Of a stretch of 64,000 bases of DNA, positions 43,284-52,239 are shown piece by piece (position 1 is the stretch's first letter; the number at the start of each line of letters is the position of its first letter). The stretch lies in assembly GCF_041807905.1 (NCBI RefSeq), contig NZ_JBGVSA010000001.1, positions 248,001-312,000 of the forward strand, written 5' to 3'. This stretch comes from JBGVSA01 sp041807905. GTDB lineage: Bacteria > Pseudomonadota > Gammaproteobacteria > Burkholderiales > Rhodocyclaceae. The notes beneath the pieces were generated by a model. The model saw only the letters and a program-made list of their open reading frames with translations. It ran no database searches and was not told the DNA's origin. The position numbers and the translations under genes are program-made.

Positions 43284-44459
43284 TTGACCGTGATTCCCCT
43301 TCTCCACGAACTCGCCGACCAGTTGGCCGCGCACGACGACGCCGCGCTGCGACGCACGCGCCGCGTTGTGGACACGCCTTGCGGGCCCGAGGCTATTGTT
43401 GATGGCCGCGCCATGCTCGCATTCGCCAGCAACGACTACCTCGGCCTTGCCGGCCACCCGGCATTGGCCGACGCAGCATCTGAAGGCGCGAAACGCTGGG
43501 GCGTGGGCGCGGGTGCGTCGCATCTGGTGAGCGGCCACACATCCATTCACGAGGAACTCGAACAACGGCTGGCCGCTTTCGTTCAGATGGACGCCGCGCT
43601 AGCGTTCTGCACCGGCTACATGGCCAACATCGCCGTCATGCCGGCATTGCTCTCCCGCGGCGATGCCATCTTTGCGGACCGGCTCAACCACGCCTCACTG
43701 ATCGATGGCGCCCAACTGGCGCGCGCAGACATGCATCGCTATCCGCACGGCGACGTCGACTCACTTGCCCGCCTGCTTGAGAAGACACCGACCCGCCGCC
43801 GGATGATCGTCACCGACAGCGTCTTCAGCATGGATGGCGATGTCGCTCCGCTGGCCAACCTGCTCGAACTCGCCGAGCGCTTCGACGCCTGGTTGCTGGT
43901 CGATGACGCACACGGCTTCGGGGTGTTGGGGCCGCAGGGGCGTGGTGCGCTGGCCGAAGCCGGCCTCCGGTCAGACCGGCTGATCCTGATGGGCACGCTC
44001 GGCAAAGCGGCCGGCGTAGCCGGCGCATTCGTGGCAGGCGCGGCTACGCTCGTCGAATGGCTCAAGCAGAAATCACGCGCCTACATCTTTACCACCGCCG
44101 CCCCGCCATTATTGGCGCACACGCTGATGGCCGCGCTGGATCTCATTGAACAGGGTGACGCCTTGCGTGCCCAGCTCGATGCGTTGCGCCGCCGACTGCA
44201 CGATGGCGTCCGCCTCACCCGCTGGCGATTGTTACCTTCGCGCACTGCCATCCAACCGATCGTGATCGGCGATAACGCAGAAACCATGCAGGTCGCCCGC
44301 CAATTGTGGGACGAAGGCATCTGGGCGCCCGCCATCCGCCCGCCGACCGTGCCGGCCGGTACCGCGCGTCTGCGCATTTCGCTTTCCGCCGGGCACACGG
44401 AGGCACACCTCGACCGCCTGCTCGAAGCGCTGCATCGCTGCGAGGCCGCCCGCGCATGA
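43284..44459 (+). CDS. bioF: 8-amino-7-oxononanoate synthase
   Basis: This PLP enzyme condenses pimeloyl-ACP (or CoA) with alanine, the first committed biotin step. It is 391 residues from the TTG at 43284; a GTG two codons later is an equal candidate. FASNDYLGLAGHP, the GVGAGASHLVSGH loop, VDDAHGFGVLG and the cofactor lysine K241 (GTLGKAAG) are in place. It is first in the bioF-bioH-bioC-bioD operon, with a 4-nt overlap to bioH. bioA and bioB are not in the window. Confidence 0.94.
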   Translation: MTVIPLLHELADQLAAHDDAALRRTRRVVDTPCGPEAIVDGRAMLAFASNDYLGLAGHPALADAASEGAKRWGVGAGASHLVSGHTSIHEELEQRLAAFVQMDAALAFCTGYMANIAVMPALLSRGDAIFADRLNHASLIDGAQLARADMHRYPHGDVDSLARLLEKTPTRRRMIVTDSVFSMDGDVAPLANLLELAERFDAWLLVDDAHGFGVLGPQGRGALAEAGLRSDRLILMGTLGKAAGVAGAFVAGAATLVEWLKQKSRAYIFTTAAPPLLAHTLMAALDLIEQGDALRAQLDALRRRLHDGVRLTRWRLLPSRTAIQPIVIGDNAETMQVARQLWDEGIWAPAIRPPTVPAGTARLRISLSAGHTEAHLDRLLEALHRCEAARA

Positions 44460-45157
44460 CGAAGCCCATCACCTTGCTGCATGGCTGGGGGTATCGCCCG
44501 GCGGTCTGGGATGCACTCGTCCCGCACCTGAACATGGAGGCGCGCGCGCCTGCGCTGGCGCCGCCAAGTGATGACATCGCCGAATGGGCCGACAGCATCG
44601 CCAGCGATCTTGCGCCGGACTCAACCCTGGTGGGCTGGTCGCTCGGCGCAATGCTCGCCATGCAGATCGCCGCGCACCACCCTGAGCGCGTCGGGCACCT
44701 CGTCTTGATTGGCGCTACGCCCCGTTTTGTGGCCACTGACGCCTGGCCACACGGCCTCGATGCCGCAACCGTCGCGGCCTTCAGCGAGGGCTTTGCACGC
44801 CAGCCCGCACGCACGCTCCAACGCTTCGTCGCGTTGCAGGTGATGGACGACGCAGCGCGCAGCGCCATCACACCCGTTCTGCAAAACGCGCTGGCCGATC
44901 CGCAAGCCGACGCTGAAGCTCTCTCGCGCGGCTTGCGCGTCCTTGCCCAAAGCGATCTGCGTGCCATGTTGCCCACACGCACCACCCCCACTTTACTGAT
45001 CCACGGCCGGCACGATGCGCTCATGCCGGTGACGGCCGCCCAATGGCTTGCCGAACGGCTGGCCGCGCGATTGGAAATCGTCGATAACGCGGGCCACGCA
45101 CCGCTGGTATCGAACCCGTCGGGCGTTGCGGCTTTGATCCGGAGCTTTATGTGTTGA
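44456..45157 (+). CDS. bioH: Pimeloyl-ACP methyl ester esterase
   Basis: This 233-residue alpha/beta hydrolase removes the methyl ester from pimeloyl-ACP to end chain growth. It starts ITLLHGWGYRPAVWD as in BioH. The triad is S62 (GWSLGAM), D187 (HGRHDALMP) and H214 (NAGHAPLVSNP). Its ATG overlaps the bioF stop (ATGA), and its end overlaps bioC. Position between bioF and bioC makes the role secure. Confidence 0.92.
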   Translation: MTKPITLLHGWGYRPAVWDALVPHLNMEARAPALAPPSDDIAEWADSIASDLAPDSTLVGWSLGAMLAMQIAAHHPERVGHLVLIGATPRFVATDAWPHGLDAATVAAFSEGFARQPARTLQRFVALQVMDDAARSAITPVLQNALADPQADAEALSRGLRVLAQSDLRAMLPTRTTPTLLIHGRHDALMPVTAAQWLAERLAARLEIVDNAGHAPLVSNPSGVAALIRSFMC

Positions 45158-45915
45158 GAACGCCGGACCCCAAGCGCACGATCCGCATCGCCTTTGGCGA
45201 AGCCGCTGCCACCTACGACGCAGCCGCTCACATACAGCGCCGCATCGCCGATCGATTGATCGCGCACGCGTCGTTGCCAGCCGAAGGCTGCTTGCTCGAC
45301 GCAGGCTGCGGTACGGGTTACGGATGGCGGCAACTCGTGCAGCGTGCTCCGGCGATGCAAGTCGTCGCGCTGGACCATGCCGTCGCCATGTCCACTCGCA
45401 ATACCCCTCATGGCCTGTGCGGCGACCTCGAAGCGCTACCGCTGGCCGATGCCAGCATTGATCACTACTGGTCGAGTCTCGCGTGGCAATGGGTCGATGC
45501 TGGACGCGCCGCGCACGAAGCAGCCCGCGTATTGCGGAGCGGCGCACGGTTGGACGTCGCCACGCTCGGACCACAGACGCTGCATGAGTTGCGCCACGCA
45601 TTCACTGGCGTCGACGCACGAGCACATGTGCGGACTTTCGGCGACCTTGCCGGCTACGAGAAGGCGCTGCGCGCCGCGGGCTTCATCGATATCGACATTC
45701 GGCGAGAAACCTTCATCGACCATGCCGGCGATCTGCGCGCACTGCTCCGTTCTTTGCGCGATGTGGGCGCAAACACCGTCGACGGTCGATCTCGCACGGC
45801 GTTGAATCGCGCCGCATGGCGGGCGATCGAATCGCGCTACGAAACCATGCGCGACGAGCATGGCCTGCCTGCCTCGTACGAGGCCCTGTTCCTGTTCGCC
45901 CGCAAGACACCGTGA
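45151..45915 (+). CDS. bioC: Malonyl-ACP O-methyltransferase
   Basis: This 254-residue SAM enzyme methylates malonyl-ACP so that fatty-acid synthesis can build pimeloyl chains. AFGEAAATYDAAAHIQRRIADRL is the usual N-terminus, and the SAM loop is LLDAGCGTGYGW. WSSLAWQWVDAGRAAHEAARVLRSGARLDVATLGPQTLHELRHAF is a long, diagnostic BioC stretch. The GTG at 45151 has GGAG six nucleotides before it and overlaps bioH by 7 nt. Confidence 0.93.
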   Translation: MLRTPDPKRTIRIAFGEAAATYDAAAHIQRRIADRLIAHASLPAEGCLLDAGCGTGYGWRQLVQRAPAMQVVALDHAVAMSTRNTPHGLCGDLEALPLADASIDHYWSSLAWQWVDAGRAAHEAARVLRSGARLDVATLGPQTLHELRHAFTGVDARAHVRTFGDLAGYEKALRAAGFIDIDIRRETFIDHAGDLRALLRSLRDVGANTVDGRSRTALNRAAWRAIESRYETMRDEHGLPASYEALFLFARKTP

Positions 45916-45919
45916 TCTC

Positions 45920-46585
45920 ATGAGCAAAGCATATTTCCTGACGGGTACCGACACCGAAATCGGCAAGACGCACACCGCCTGCGCGCTGCTGCATGCCTGG
46001 CGCAATACGGGGCTGAGTGCCGTCGGCTACAAGCCGCTTGCGGCTGGCGCGGAACGTGTGGGTGACGAATTCGCCAACGAAGATGCCGTGCGTCTGCATG
46101 CGGCGAGTTCACCTGGCTTCTCGCTCGCGGAGATCAATCCCGTGTGCCTGCCCGAACCGATCGCTCCGCACATCGCCGCCGCCAACACGGGCGTGCGTAT
46201 CGATCTGGCAACGATGCTCGGCGGCTACGCCCAGTTGCAGTCGCGCGCCGATCGCATTCTCGTCGAAGGCGTGGGCGGCTTCTGTGTGCCGCTGGACGAC
46301 GACCGCGACACGTCGCACCTGGCCATGGCACTGGGGCTGCCGGTGATCATGGTGGTCGGCATGCGGCTCGGCTGCCTTAACCATGCGCTGCTGACGGCCG
46401 AGGCAATCGAAGCGCGCGGCCTGCGGCTCATCGGCTGGATCGCCAACGCCATCACGCCGGACATGCCATATTTGGAGGACAACGTCGCCGCGCTGCGATC
46501 GCGGCTCGCAGCGCGCTGCCTGGGTGTGCTGCCGCACGGACTCGAACCCGGTCAAGCCGCCGCGCATCTGACGCTGCCGGCGTAA
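45920..46585 (+). CDS. bioD: Dethiobiotin synthetase
   Basis: The 221-residue ATP-dependent enzyme closes the ureido ring from DAPA and CO2. The P-loop is GTDTEIGKT (9-17, with K16), followed by KPLAAGAE and the VEGVGGFCVPL catalytic segment. The 'GCLNHALLTAEAI' stretch matches the family. It begins 4 nt after the bioC stop. It ends the biotin operon; the DUF2863 gene starts 45 nt later and may be read through. Confidence 0.94.
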   Translation: MSKAYFLTGTDTEIGKTHTACALLHAWRNTGLSAVGYKPLAAGAERVGDEFANEDAVRLHAASSPGFSLAEINPVCLPEPIAPHIAAANTGVRIDLATMLGGYAQLQSRADRILVEGVGGFCVPLDDDRDTSHLAMALGLPVIMVVGMRLGCLNHALLTAEAIEARGLRLIGWIANAITPDMPYLEDNVAALRSRLAARCLGVLPHGLEPGQAAAHLTLPA

Positions 46586-46630
46586 GGCCGGGTGGTACCA
46601 TAGGCCGTTTTTCACCTGCAGGACATCACC

Positions 46631-47797
46631 ATGAAACGAGCGCGTTTCGGACGCCGCAGCGGACTGCCCCGCGAAGCCGAAGAACTGATCTGGCTGGCGA
46701 GTGGCCGGGCCGATTCGGGCAGCCGCACCGAAGACGTTTTCTGGGAGTCGCGCCTGGCACAGGCTATCGACAACCTGCTGCACGAAGGCGCCGAGGACAC
46801 GCTCAACGCTGCGCTCGATCACCTCTATGCCCTGCCGCGCGGCTACGACGAACTGGCCGACATCCTCGAAGCGCGCGCCGAGACCGGCACGACCGAAGGC
46901 GACGGCCCGCAGGTTTTACTCATTGCCGCTCCCGTACTGGCGTGGTCGCGCTTCTCGATTCCATCGAGCACCATTCCCGCAGCCCTGCTGGCGAATCTGC
47001 GCGTCCATCTCGCCGCGCACGTGCTGGCGGGCGATGTGTCGTTCGCGCTCGCCAACGTACTGTTCAGCCCCGACCAGTTGCCTCAGGGCTACTCTGAGAC
47101 CGCGCGCTTTGCCGCAGAACTGGGCGCGGCCGCCGCCAAAGGTGCCAACCTCACGATCAACACGGCCGACCTGCCCGAGACCTCGCGCTTCCTGTCCGAC
47201 GTGCGCTATCTGCTGGCCGCCGTTGTCGTGAAGCCGGGCGGCGCCATCTTCCGCTGGCAGGAAGCCGACTGCACGCGCGAACAAGCCGCACGGCAATGGG
47301 CAAGCCAGGGGGGTGCCGCGCTGTCGACGCTGCTCGCAGGTTGCGCCACCGAACTGGTGCTGCCGGACGCCTACTTCGCTGCCAGCCGCGAGGCCGACCG
47401 CGCCTCGCGCCCCTATTCGATCCGCGCCTCCGTCGCTTTCCTCGCAACGACGCTGGACGTTCCCCCTTCGGGTCTGCGCGCCGTGGTCGCACCGTTCTAC
47501 GAAAATCAGCTCGAAGAGTTCCGCATCGCCTTCACGACCGCGCAGGACGATGCGGTGGTGCACGGCGTGGTATGGCCGCTGATCGGGGCCGAGGACGATC
47601 GTTCAGAGATCGCCTCGCAGATCGAAGCCGCGCTGCGCGAATGCGGCGTGACCAGCATCGTCCAGTTGGACAATCGTTTTCCGATGGAATATTGCGACGA
47701 CTGCGGCGCGCCCATGTACCCCACGGCCGATGGCGAGACCGCCCACGCGGAGCTACCCGAAGACATGGCCGAACAGGTGCCACGACATCTTCACTGA
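46631..47797 (+). CDS. DUF2863 family protein
   Basis: The 388-residue soluble protein matches the DUF2863 family, known to me mainly from Betaproteobacteria. It starts LPREAEELIWLASGRADSGSR.ED.FWE and ends with a two-cysteine knuckle EYCDDCGAPMYPT (about residues 353-365). That CxxC could bind zinc only with partners elsewhere in the chain or in a dimer. No catalytic motif is recognisable. CAGGACATC precedes the ATG and a good terminator follows. The function is unknown. Confidence 0.8.
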   Translation: MKRARFGRRSGLPREAEELIWLASGRADSGSRTEDVFWESRLAQAIDNLLHEGAEDTLNAALDHLYALPRGYDELADILEARAETGTTEGDGPQVLLIAAPVLAWSRFSIPSSTIPAALLANLRVHLAAHVLAGDVSFALANVLFSPDQLPQGYSETARFAAELGAAAAKGANLTINTADLPETSRFLSDVRYLLAAVVVKPGGAIFRWQEADCTREQAARQWASQGGAALSTLLAGCATELVLPDAYFAASREADRASRPYSIRASVAFLATTLDVPPSGLRAVVAPFYENQLEEFRIAFTTAQDDAVVHGVVWPLIGAEDDRSEIASQIEAALRECGVTSIVQLDNRFPMEYCDDCGAPMYPTADGETAHAELPEDMAEQVPRHLH

Positions 47798-47808
47798 CGC
47801 ACCCAAGA

Positions 47809-47830
47809 GGGCGGCCGAGGCCGCCCTTTT
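47809..47830 (+). terminator. Rho-independent terminator of the DUF2863 gene
   Basis: GGGCGGC-CGAG-GCCGCCC followed by TTTTCATTT, 11 nt after the stop. Confidence 0.88.
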
Positions 47831-47847
47831 CATTTGGTGTCTGGTCC

Positions 47848-48858
47848 TCAGGCGCGCCCGCGCGCCATCTTTGGCGATATCCCGTAACGCCGCCGGTAAG
47901 CCGTCGCAAAGTTCGCCGGACTGAGATACCCGGCCAGCTCTGCAGCTTCCCCGACGGTCACACCATATCGCTCCAGCGCAAGGCGCGCCGTGTCCAGCTT
48001 GCGTTCGCGCAGGTAGGCGAACACCGTCATGCCGAAGGCCGCACGAAAGTCGCGCTGCAGGGTATTGGCGTTGGTACAGGCCTCGCGCGCGATGTCTTCC
48101 AGGCTCATGCCGTCGCAGGCGCCGCTATCGAGCATTTCGCGCACGCGCCGCACGCGCGCATGCGCACGCGGCACAAGGCGTGCCGGCTGCGCGTCGCCGC
48201 CATCGTCGGTAAGTACGCGCAGCGCCTCGGCGGCCAACTCAAGCGCGTGGCTTTCAAGGTACAGCCCCTGCAACATCGGCGAGAGCGCCGGCGGGTGCAC
48301 GAGTTGTGAAGCGAGTGCCAGCATGCGCGCCGACGGCTGCCAGCGACGCGTAGCGAGATGGTTGCGCGCAAAGTTGCACACGCGCCTGTAGTCAGGCGTG
48401 GCCGCAAGGCCGCCTTGTTCGAGCCAGTCCGGGCTGATGTTGACGCTCACCTTGCGAACGTTGTCGCCCTGGTTGCCATGACGCACCAGGATTTCGGGCT
48501 CGGCGCGCGCCACCATTACGCCTTCGACGGTTTCACCTTCGTGCGTGCGACGCGGGCCGAGCACCAGATCGCGGCCACCGAGCGTGACGTCCACGTGCCC
48601 CTGCAAAAACAGGTAGCAACTGATGCCCTGCCGCTGCACGACTTCAGTCGTGAGGTCATGCGCGGCGCTGGCGTCGGTGGCATGCAGGATCAGGCCCGAG
48701 CGCAGGCGCACCAGGCGGTAATCCCCACGCAGCGCGACGCCGCTTTCGGCCGCCACGCTCGGGCGCAGCACGCGGAAGCGTGAGCCCACCAACCGGGCCA
48801 TCACGGCGAGGTCTTCGCCACGAACGATGTTTCTTTCGGCCCGGCTCGTCAAATCCAT
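47848..48858 (-). CDS. AraC-family regulator of the siderophore locus (PchR-like)
   Basis: The 336-residue protein has a C-terminal pair of helix-turn-helix motifs (about 235-336) with MSLEDIAREACTNANTLQRDFRAAFG and TVGEAAELAGYLSPANFATAYRRRYGISP, the AraC signature. The N-terminal 200 residues resemble the ligand domain of PchR-type regulators, which sense ferri-siderophores. GGAGGAG lies before the ATG at 48858. It is divergent from the TonB receptor gene, the standard setting for activation of receptor synthesis by its own ligand. Confidence 0.85.
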   Translation of the reverse strand: MDLTSRAERNIVRGEDLAVMARLVGSRFRVLRPSVAAESGVALRGDYRLVRLRSGLILHATDASAAHDLTTEVVQRQGISCYLFLQGHVDVTLGGRDLVLGPRRTHEGETVEGVMVARAEPEILVRHGNQGDNVRKVSVNISPDWLEQGGLAATPDYRRVCNFARNHLATRRWQPSARMLALASQLVHPPALSPMLQGLYLESHALELAAEALRVLTDDGGDAQPARLVPRAHARVRRVREMLDSGACDGMSLEDIAREACTNANTLQRDFRAAFGMTVFAYLRERKLDTARLALERYGVTVGEAAELAGYLSPANFATAYRRRYGISPKMARGRA

Positions 48859-49008
48859 GTAGGTCACTCCTCCCGCAGCGATGGTGCCAGCGCCTCCGAA
48901 CAACTGCGGGCAGCCCGGGGCGGAATTCGCCCGCGCAAAGATGTTCGTCGTTCCCGCAAACGTTTTTGTTGCGAAGCAATGAGACACTACGCTCCGCGAG
49001 CCATAAAC

Positions 49009-49027
49009 GCAAATCATTCTCAATTGT
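49009..49027. promoter_or_regulatory. Fur-box-like site
   Basis: The 19-nt block GCAAATCATTCTCAATTGT resembles the Fur consensus core (AATNATTNTCANTT) and is roughly palindromic. It sits 24 nt before the TonB receptor start, so iron-replete Fur would block transcription. Confidence 0.65.
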
Positions 49028-49050
49028 GTTAGAGTCAAAACCTCAAAGCC

Positions 49051-51177
49051 ATGCGTAAATCCCGTCCCGTTTCTCCGCTGCAAGCATCGCCCGCCTTCCG
49101 CCTCGCCGTAGTCGCTGCCGCCGTCGCCGCCCTCTTTCCGCTCGTTGCGGACGCCCAGGAAAAAACGCTCGATCCAATCGTCGTATCCGGCCAGCAAGCC
49201 TCGCCGGAAGGCTACGGCAGCGGCGCCGCCGATATCGGTGGCAAAGGAGTGGTGCCGCTCAAGGAGATTCCGCAACCGGTGAGCGTGATCACGCGCGAAC
49301 GCATCGAAGACCAGAACATGGTCCGCCTCGAAGACCTTGCCCGCCGCACCACTGGCATGTTGGTGCTGGCCAACGACCAGGGACGTTCGTCGATTTTCGT
49401 GCGCGGTTTCGAACTCGACGCTTATCTCGTCGATGGCCTGCCCTCGCCGTTGTCGAGCATCTACGGCTCGCAACCCGACCTGTCGATCTTCGACCACGTT
49501 GAAGTGCTGCGCGGCCCCGCGGGCCTCTACAACGGCGCAGGCGAGCCCGGCGGTACGGTCAACCTCGCCCGCAAGCGCGCGCTGAAGGAGTTCGCCGTCA
49601 GCGGCTCGCTAGCCTATGGCTCATGGGACGCCGTTCGCACCGAAGCGGACGTGACCGGCTCGCTCAATGCCGATGGCAGTGTGCGCGGACGCGCGGTCGC
49701 CGCCTATCAGTCGAAGAACTCGTTCGTCAATATCAATGACAATGAAAACGCGACGGCCTACGGCACGCTGGAAGTCGACCTCTCGCCGCGCACCACGCTG
49801 TCGCTGGCGCTGACCGGCGCAAACAGCAACGTCACCCCCTTCAACGGGCTGCCGACCACCGCAACGGGCGAGTTGATCGACTTCGATCGTTCCACCTTCA
49901 TCGGTGCGCAGTGGAATCGCTTCAAGAACCAATCGACCGAAGCTTTCGCGGAACTCGTGCATCGTCTCGACGGCGGCGGTGAGCTGAAGGGCTCGGCGCG
50001 CTACGTCGACCGCTCGGTGGACTTCAAGTACGCCTATGCCGGCAGCGCAGTGAATGCAGCTACCAACACGGTCTCGCGCACGGCGATCGCGCGTCAGTTC
50101 GACGAGCAGTCGCTGGCCGCCGACGTTCGTTGGAACCAGCCCTTCAACTGGCTCGGCCAGCGGCACAGCTTCATCGTCGGCGCCGACTATCGCCAGTACG
50201 ACCAGACCACGCTGCAGGGCAGTTCGACGGTCGCGGGCAGCACCGATGTGTTCAACCCGACCTACGATTGGCCGGAACCGAACATCGTGCTGTCCAGCCG
50301 CACCAAGGTGCAGCCCGTGCAATATGGTCTCTACGGCACGGTGCGCATCAAACCGTGGCAACCGCTCACGCTGATTGCGGGCGCGCGTCTGACCAAGTAC
50401 GACAACACCACGACCAACCTGTCGACCGGTACGAGCACCAGGGCCGACGTCGACACGCAGGTCACGCCCTACGCGGGTATCGTGTATGACATCAGCAAGA
50501 GCTGGTCGGCCTACACGAGCTACACCAGCATCTTCCAGCCGCAGACCGCGCTCGATGCCAACAACCAGGTGATCGATCCACGCGAAGGCCACAACATCGA
50601 AGTGGGCCTGAAAGGTGAACACTTCGGCGGCAAGCTCAATTCGCAGATGTCGATCTATCGCCTGCGCGACAAGAACCGTGCGGTGGCGATCCCCGGAACA
50701 ACCTATTCGGCGCCCACCGGCGAAGCCGAGGTGAAGGGCTTCGAAGCCGAAATCTCGGGCACGTTGGTGCCCGGCTGGGAGCTCTCGGCCGGCTACGCCT
50801 ATACGCAGACCGAGTACATCTCGGGCGCGGTGGGCCAGGCCGGACAGACCTTCTCGACCTACACGCCGCGTCACAGTGTGAATGTGTGGACGCGCTACGA
50901 CTTCCAGGGCGGCGTGCTGCGTAACGCCTATGTCGGCGGCGGAGTGCGCGGCATGAGCAGCTTCTACAACCTGTCCGGCAATTACCGCATTGAACAGGAC
51001 GCCTACGCCGTGTTCGACGCGCTGCTGGGCTACCGCTTCTCGCCGAACGTGGATGTCTCGCTTTCAATCAACAACCTGTTCGACAAGAAGTACTACCAGC
51101 GCGTGGGCAGCACTACGGTCTTCAACTTCTACGGCGAGCCGCGCAGCTTCTGGCTCAAGACCGCGCTGAGATTCTGA
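49051..51177 (+). CDS. TonB-dependent siderophore receptor
   Basis: The 708-residue outer-membrane receptor has a leader to about residue 32 (VADAQ) and a TonB box near LDPIVVSG. The plug (about 55-165) contains PQPVSVITRERIED, FVRGFELDAYLVDG and VEVLRGPAGLYNGAGEPGGTVNL, the siderophore-receptor plug pattern. A 22-strand barrel follows, ending NNLFDKKYYQRVGS and WLKTALRF with terminal Phe. It imports a ferric siderophore, possibly of hydroxamate or mixed type given the FhuE/FpvA-like plug. The exact ligand is unknown. It is preceded by a Fur-like box and leads a run of uptake genes. Confidence 0.93.
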   Translation: MRKSRPVSPLQASPAFRLAVVAAAVAALFPLVADAQEKTLDPIVVSGQQASPEGYGSGAADIGGKGVVPLKEIPQPVSVITRERIEDQNMVRLEDLARRTTGMLVLANDQGRSSIFVRGFELDAYLVDGLPSPLSSIYGSQPDLSIFDHVEVLRGPAGLYNGAGEPGGTVNLARKRALKEFAVSGSLAYGSWDAVRTEADVTGSLNADGSVRGRAVAAYQSKNSFVNINDNENATAYGTLEVDLSPRTTLSLALTGANSNVTPFNGLPTTATGELIDFDRSTFIGAQWNRFKNQSTEAFAELVHRLDGGGELKGSARYVDRSVDFKYAYAGSAVNAATNTVSRTAIARQFDEQSLAADVRWNQPFNWLGQRHSFIVGADYRQYDQTTLQGSSTVAGSTDVFNPTYDWPEPNIVLSSRTKVQPVQYGLYGTVRIKPWQPLTLIAGARLTKYDNTTTNLSTGTSTRADVDTQVTPYAGIVYDISKSWSAYTSYTSIFQPQTALDANNQVIDPREGHNIEVGLKGEHFGGKLNSQMSIYRLRDKNRAVAIPGTTYSAPTGEAEVKGFEAEISGTLVPGWELSAGYAYTQTEYISGAVGQAGQTFSTYTPRHSVNVWTRYDFQGGVLRNAYVGGGVRGMSSFYNLSGNYRIEQDAYAVFDALLGYRFSPNVDVSLSINNLFDKKYYQRVGSTTVFNFYGEPRSFWLKTALRF

Positions 51178-51291
51178 TGCCCGGGGATCACGAAAGCAGC
51201 CCACGCCCGCGCCCCTGATCCGACGATGACTCAACCGGCGCGGCACCGTTTGCAGCGGTGTCGCGCCAATTGCGTGGAACCAGCGAACAAG

Positions 51292-52185
51292 ATGAAAAAA
51301 CTCTTTGCCTGCCTGATGCTCCTGTGCAGCAGCGTTACGAACGCCGCTCCTGTCGCGCTCCCCGATTCCGAACAGATCAGCCTGCACTCCAGGCACGTCG
51401 GCAAGGACTACCGCATTCTCGTTGCACTACCCGAAGCGCCGCCTCCGCCCGGTGGCTATCCGGTGGTGTACGTGCTGGATGCAGAGCTTTACTTCAACAC
51501 CGTCGTCGAGACGCTGCGCATCCAGTCGCGCCGCCCGCAGGCAACCGGCGTGGTGCCCGCGCTGGTGATCGGCATCGGCTACCCGGAGGACGAAAACGCC
51601 ATCGCGCGCCGCGCCGTCGACTACACGCCGGCACCAGTGGCCATGCCGATCCCCGAAATGAGTGCTGCCATGCGCACCACGGGCGGTGGCGCGGACGCCT
51701 TCATTGCGTTCATCGACGACGAACTGCGCCCGCTCATCGCCGCGCGTCACCCGATCGACACGCGGCGGCAGGTGATCTTCGGCCACTCGCTGGGCGGCCT
51801 CTTCGTGCTGCACGCGTTGTTCAGCAAACCGTCGATGTTCTCCCACTACATCGCCGCCAGCCCATCGTGGTGGTGGAACGAAGCAATCATGACCCAGGAA
51901 ATGGCCCGCTTCGAAACTCTGCCAGCGAACGCGGCCCAAGGACGCGCCCTGTTGCTGACCGTTGGCGAATTCGAACAGAAGCCCAGTCGCTTCTCCGACA
52001 ACATGCCGGGCGGCATGGCCACGCTGCAAAAGCGCCGCATGGTCGACAACGCACGCGAACTCGCAGCACGTCTGCAAGGCTCGCGCGGTTTGCTGGCACG
52101 CCTGCTGGAGATCGAAGGCGAAAACCATCTCTCCAGCCTGCCGCAGGCGGTCAATCGCGGCCTGCGATTCGGCCTCGCCCCCTGA
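51292..52185 (+). CDS. Periplasmic esterase, siderophore hydrolase-like (IroE/Fes superfamily)
   Basis: The 297-residue alpha/beta hydrolase has a Sec leader (MKKLFACLMLLCSSVTNA). The nucleophile S166 lies in FGHSLGGLF, and a histidine H279 in GENHLSSLP fits the triad. The fold segment YPVVYVLDAELYF and SPSWWWNEAIM match the putative esterase family that includes IroE and BesA. These open catecholate or ester-linked siderophores. Here it sits between receptor and ABC transporter genes and may release iron from an imported siderophore in the periplasm. The activity is inferred from family and place. Confidence 0.8.
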   Translation: MKKLFACLMLLCSSVTNAAPVALPDSEQISLHSRHVGKDYRILVALPEAPPPPGGYPVVYVLDAELYFNTVVETLRIQSRRPQATGVVPALVIGIGYPEDENAIARRAVDYTPAPVAMPIPEMSAAMRTTGGGADAFIAFIDDELRPLIAARHPIDTRRQVIFGHSLGGLFVLHALFSKPSMFSHYIAASPSWWWNEAIMTQEMARFETLPANAAQGRALLLTVGEFEQKPSRFSDNMPGGMATLQKRRMVDNARELAARLQGSRGLLARLLEIEGENHLSSLPQAVNRGLRFGLAP

Positions 52186-52239
52186 CCCGCCACGCGCACG
52201 CTCCACGCAACACGTCATACGCATTCGAAAGGAAGCTCC

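Noticed and set aside
42974..43432. N-terminal extension of the DctP gene
   Set aside because: The leader peptide and a GAGGAAG site place the start at 42973; upstream codons are not protein-like and run into bioF.
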